Of a DNA stretch of 7,317 nucleotides, positions 6,496 to 7,317 are shown piece by piece (position 1 is the stretch's first letter; each line of letters begins with the position of its first letter). Where the stretch lies: assembly GCA_027040585.1 (NCBI GenBank), contig JALULU010000277.1, positions 1-7,317 on the forward strand, given 5' to 3'. The position numbers were made by a program, and so were the translations under genes. The notes under the pieces are model-generated. The model had not been told where the DNA came from, ran no database searches, and saw only the letters and a program-made list of their open reading frames with translations. This stretch comes from Acidobacteriota bacterium. GTDB lineage: Bacteria; Acidobacteriota; JAAYUB01; JAMOQF01.

Positions 6496-7317
6496 ATGAA
6501 AAAATTTTTACCTATTATTCTAATTTTTTTACTTTTTACAGCAATATCGTTTTCTCAATCAAAACCTAAAACACAGAATCAACCCGCACAACCAACAGTA
6601 AAAAAGATACACATTCCACCTCAGGTTGAAACTGTAATGAATCCTATCTTTACAACAAAAAAAGGAAATGACCTTTACAACTTTAAAGATTTAAAAGCCT
6701 TTTTCTTTCCTTCAATGGACGGGAAGAGCTTTTTAATCTACCTTTTTAATGTAAATATACCAGTTTACAAAAGGACAGTAAACATTCCAGAATATCCTAA
6801 AGGAAAAGACGGCAAACCTGATAAAACTAAAAAGCCAAAATTAGTTCAAAAAGAGGTTAAGGTACCATTTCATTTTTATATAAAACTTAAAAACCTGAGC
6901 ACAGGTGAGGTGGTTGAATATAATTCTCCGATGCCAGAGGGTGTTGCTAAATTTTATTCTTTTACTCTTCCACTTTCTCCTGGAAAATTCTCAGGAGTTA
7001 TTTCCATCGCCCCTCTTGATTTTGCGGCAGAAAAAATTTGCACACACTACTTTGATGTCACAGTTCCAGATTTTAAGGCTTCAGCTAAAAACTTAACATA
7101 CACAGAACCAATGTTTATAAAGTCATTAAGGCCATACAGATCTACACAACTTGTCTTTACTGTTATGAAAGATACCTTTCTAATGGGAAGGGCACTCGTT
7201 AATGCGATTTTAACAAACACATTTTCAAAAACAGATACCCCAAGGCTCGTTTTTTATCTCTTGGGAGCAAAACCAAGTCCAAAAACTGGAAAACCTCTCA
7301 TTGAAATGGATTTTAAG
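6496..7317 (+). CDS. Unrecognised exported protein (3' end outside window)
   Basis: An open frame of 274 codons begins at an ATG six bases after GGAGGA and runs off the right edge without a stop. Residues 1-20 form a signal peptide (hydrophobic core about 5-19, ending SFS before Gln21). A Gln/Pro/Lys-rich linker follows (about 21-37), then a probably beta-rich region. Features include VMNPIFTTKKGNDLYNFKD (47-65), a strand pair around residues 79-93, a very basic Gly/Pro/Lys insert (about 99-121) and VKVPFHFYIKLKNLSTGEVV (122-141). I do not recognise a family. Placement 18 bp after the TPR gene and the shared type of signal peptide suggest the two products work in the same compartment, possibly together. 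No catalytic motif is visible in the part seen. Confidence 0.8.
   Translation, partial: MKKFLPIILIFLLFTAISFSQSKPKTQNQPAQPTVKKIHIPPQVETVMNPIFTTKKGNDLYNFKDLKAFFFPSMDGKSFLIYLFNVNIPVYKRTVNIPEYPKGKDGKPDKTKKPKLVQKEVKVPFHFYIKLKNLSTGEVVEYNSPMPEGVAKFYSFTLPLSPGKFSGVISIAPLDFAAEKICTHYFDVTVPDFKASAKNLTYTEPMFIKSLRPYRSTQLVFTVMKDTFLMGRALVNAILTNTFSKTDTPRLVFYLLGAKPSPKTGKPLIEMDFK

Noticed and set aside
6905..7096. Short plus-strand open frame of 63 codons
   Set aside because: It lies in another frame inside the exported protein gene that starts at 6496 and stays open to the window end.

Overview
The window is AT-rich bacterial chromosomal DNA with strong GGAGG-type ribosome binding sites. It holds eight protein genes, the outermost two cut by the window edges. 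No RNA gene, CRISPR array, insertion sequence or phage gene was seen. The best taxonomic hint is a protein with the VWFA-related architecture described from Acidobacteria (TIGR03436), next to a carboxypeptidase-regulatory-like/TPR secreted protein, a c554-like multiheme cytochrome and a C-terminal dockerin. Together these suggest a low-GC anaerobic or facultative member of Acidobacteriota or a related deep lineage. This is inference only, as no rRNA or marker gene is present.

Layout. At the left edge is the last ~39 codons of a + strand protein ending in a dockerin/EF-hand type calcium-binding repeat (ends at 121). A single base separates its stop from the stop of a convergent glutaryl-CoA dehydrogenase gene (123-1298, -). 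Five minus-strand genes then follow one another. In transcription order they are a VWFA-domain exported protein (4386-5384), an OPT-family peptide transporter (2331-4298), a PqqD-like protein (1969-2310, TTG start), a small tetraheme cytochrome c (1428-1880) and the dehydrogenase. Only OPT and PqqD are tightly spaced (20 bp); the other gaps are 87-129 bp. A clear hairpin at 1396-1419 separates the cytochrome from the dehydrogenase. A 151-bp divergent control region (5385-5535) leads to two closely spaced + strand genes: an exported CarboxypepD_reg/TPR protein (5536-6477) and an unrecognised exported protein that runs off the right edge (6496-7317).

How the genes may work together. The OPT transporter and PqqD-like protein look like one unit. 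PqqD-fold proteins bind leader peptides of ribosomally made, modified peptides, so a peptide-handling role is plausible, but no modifying enzyme or precursor gene is visible here. The divergent VWFA/TPR/unknown group is a set of secreted proteins with protein-interaction domains, possibly a cell-envelope complex. Its VWFA domain has lost the canonical metal-site residues. The dehydrogenase retains the residues expected of a decarboxylating glutaryl-CoA dehydrogenase (lysine, tryptophan or aromatic acid breakdown), and the cytochrome is a periplasmic electron carrier. No direct link between these last two and the rest is evident. No stretch longer than 300 bases lacks a gene.
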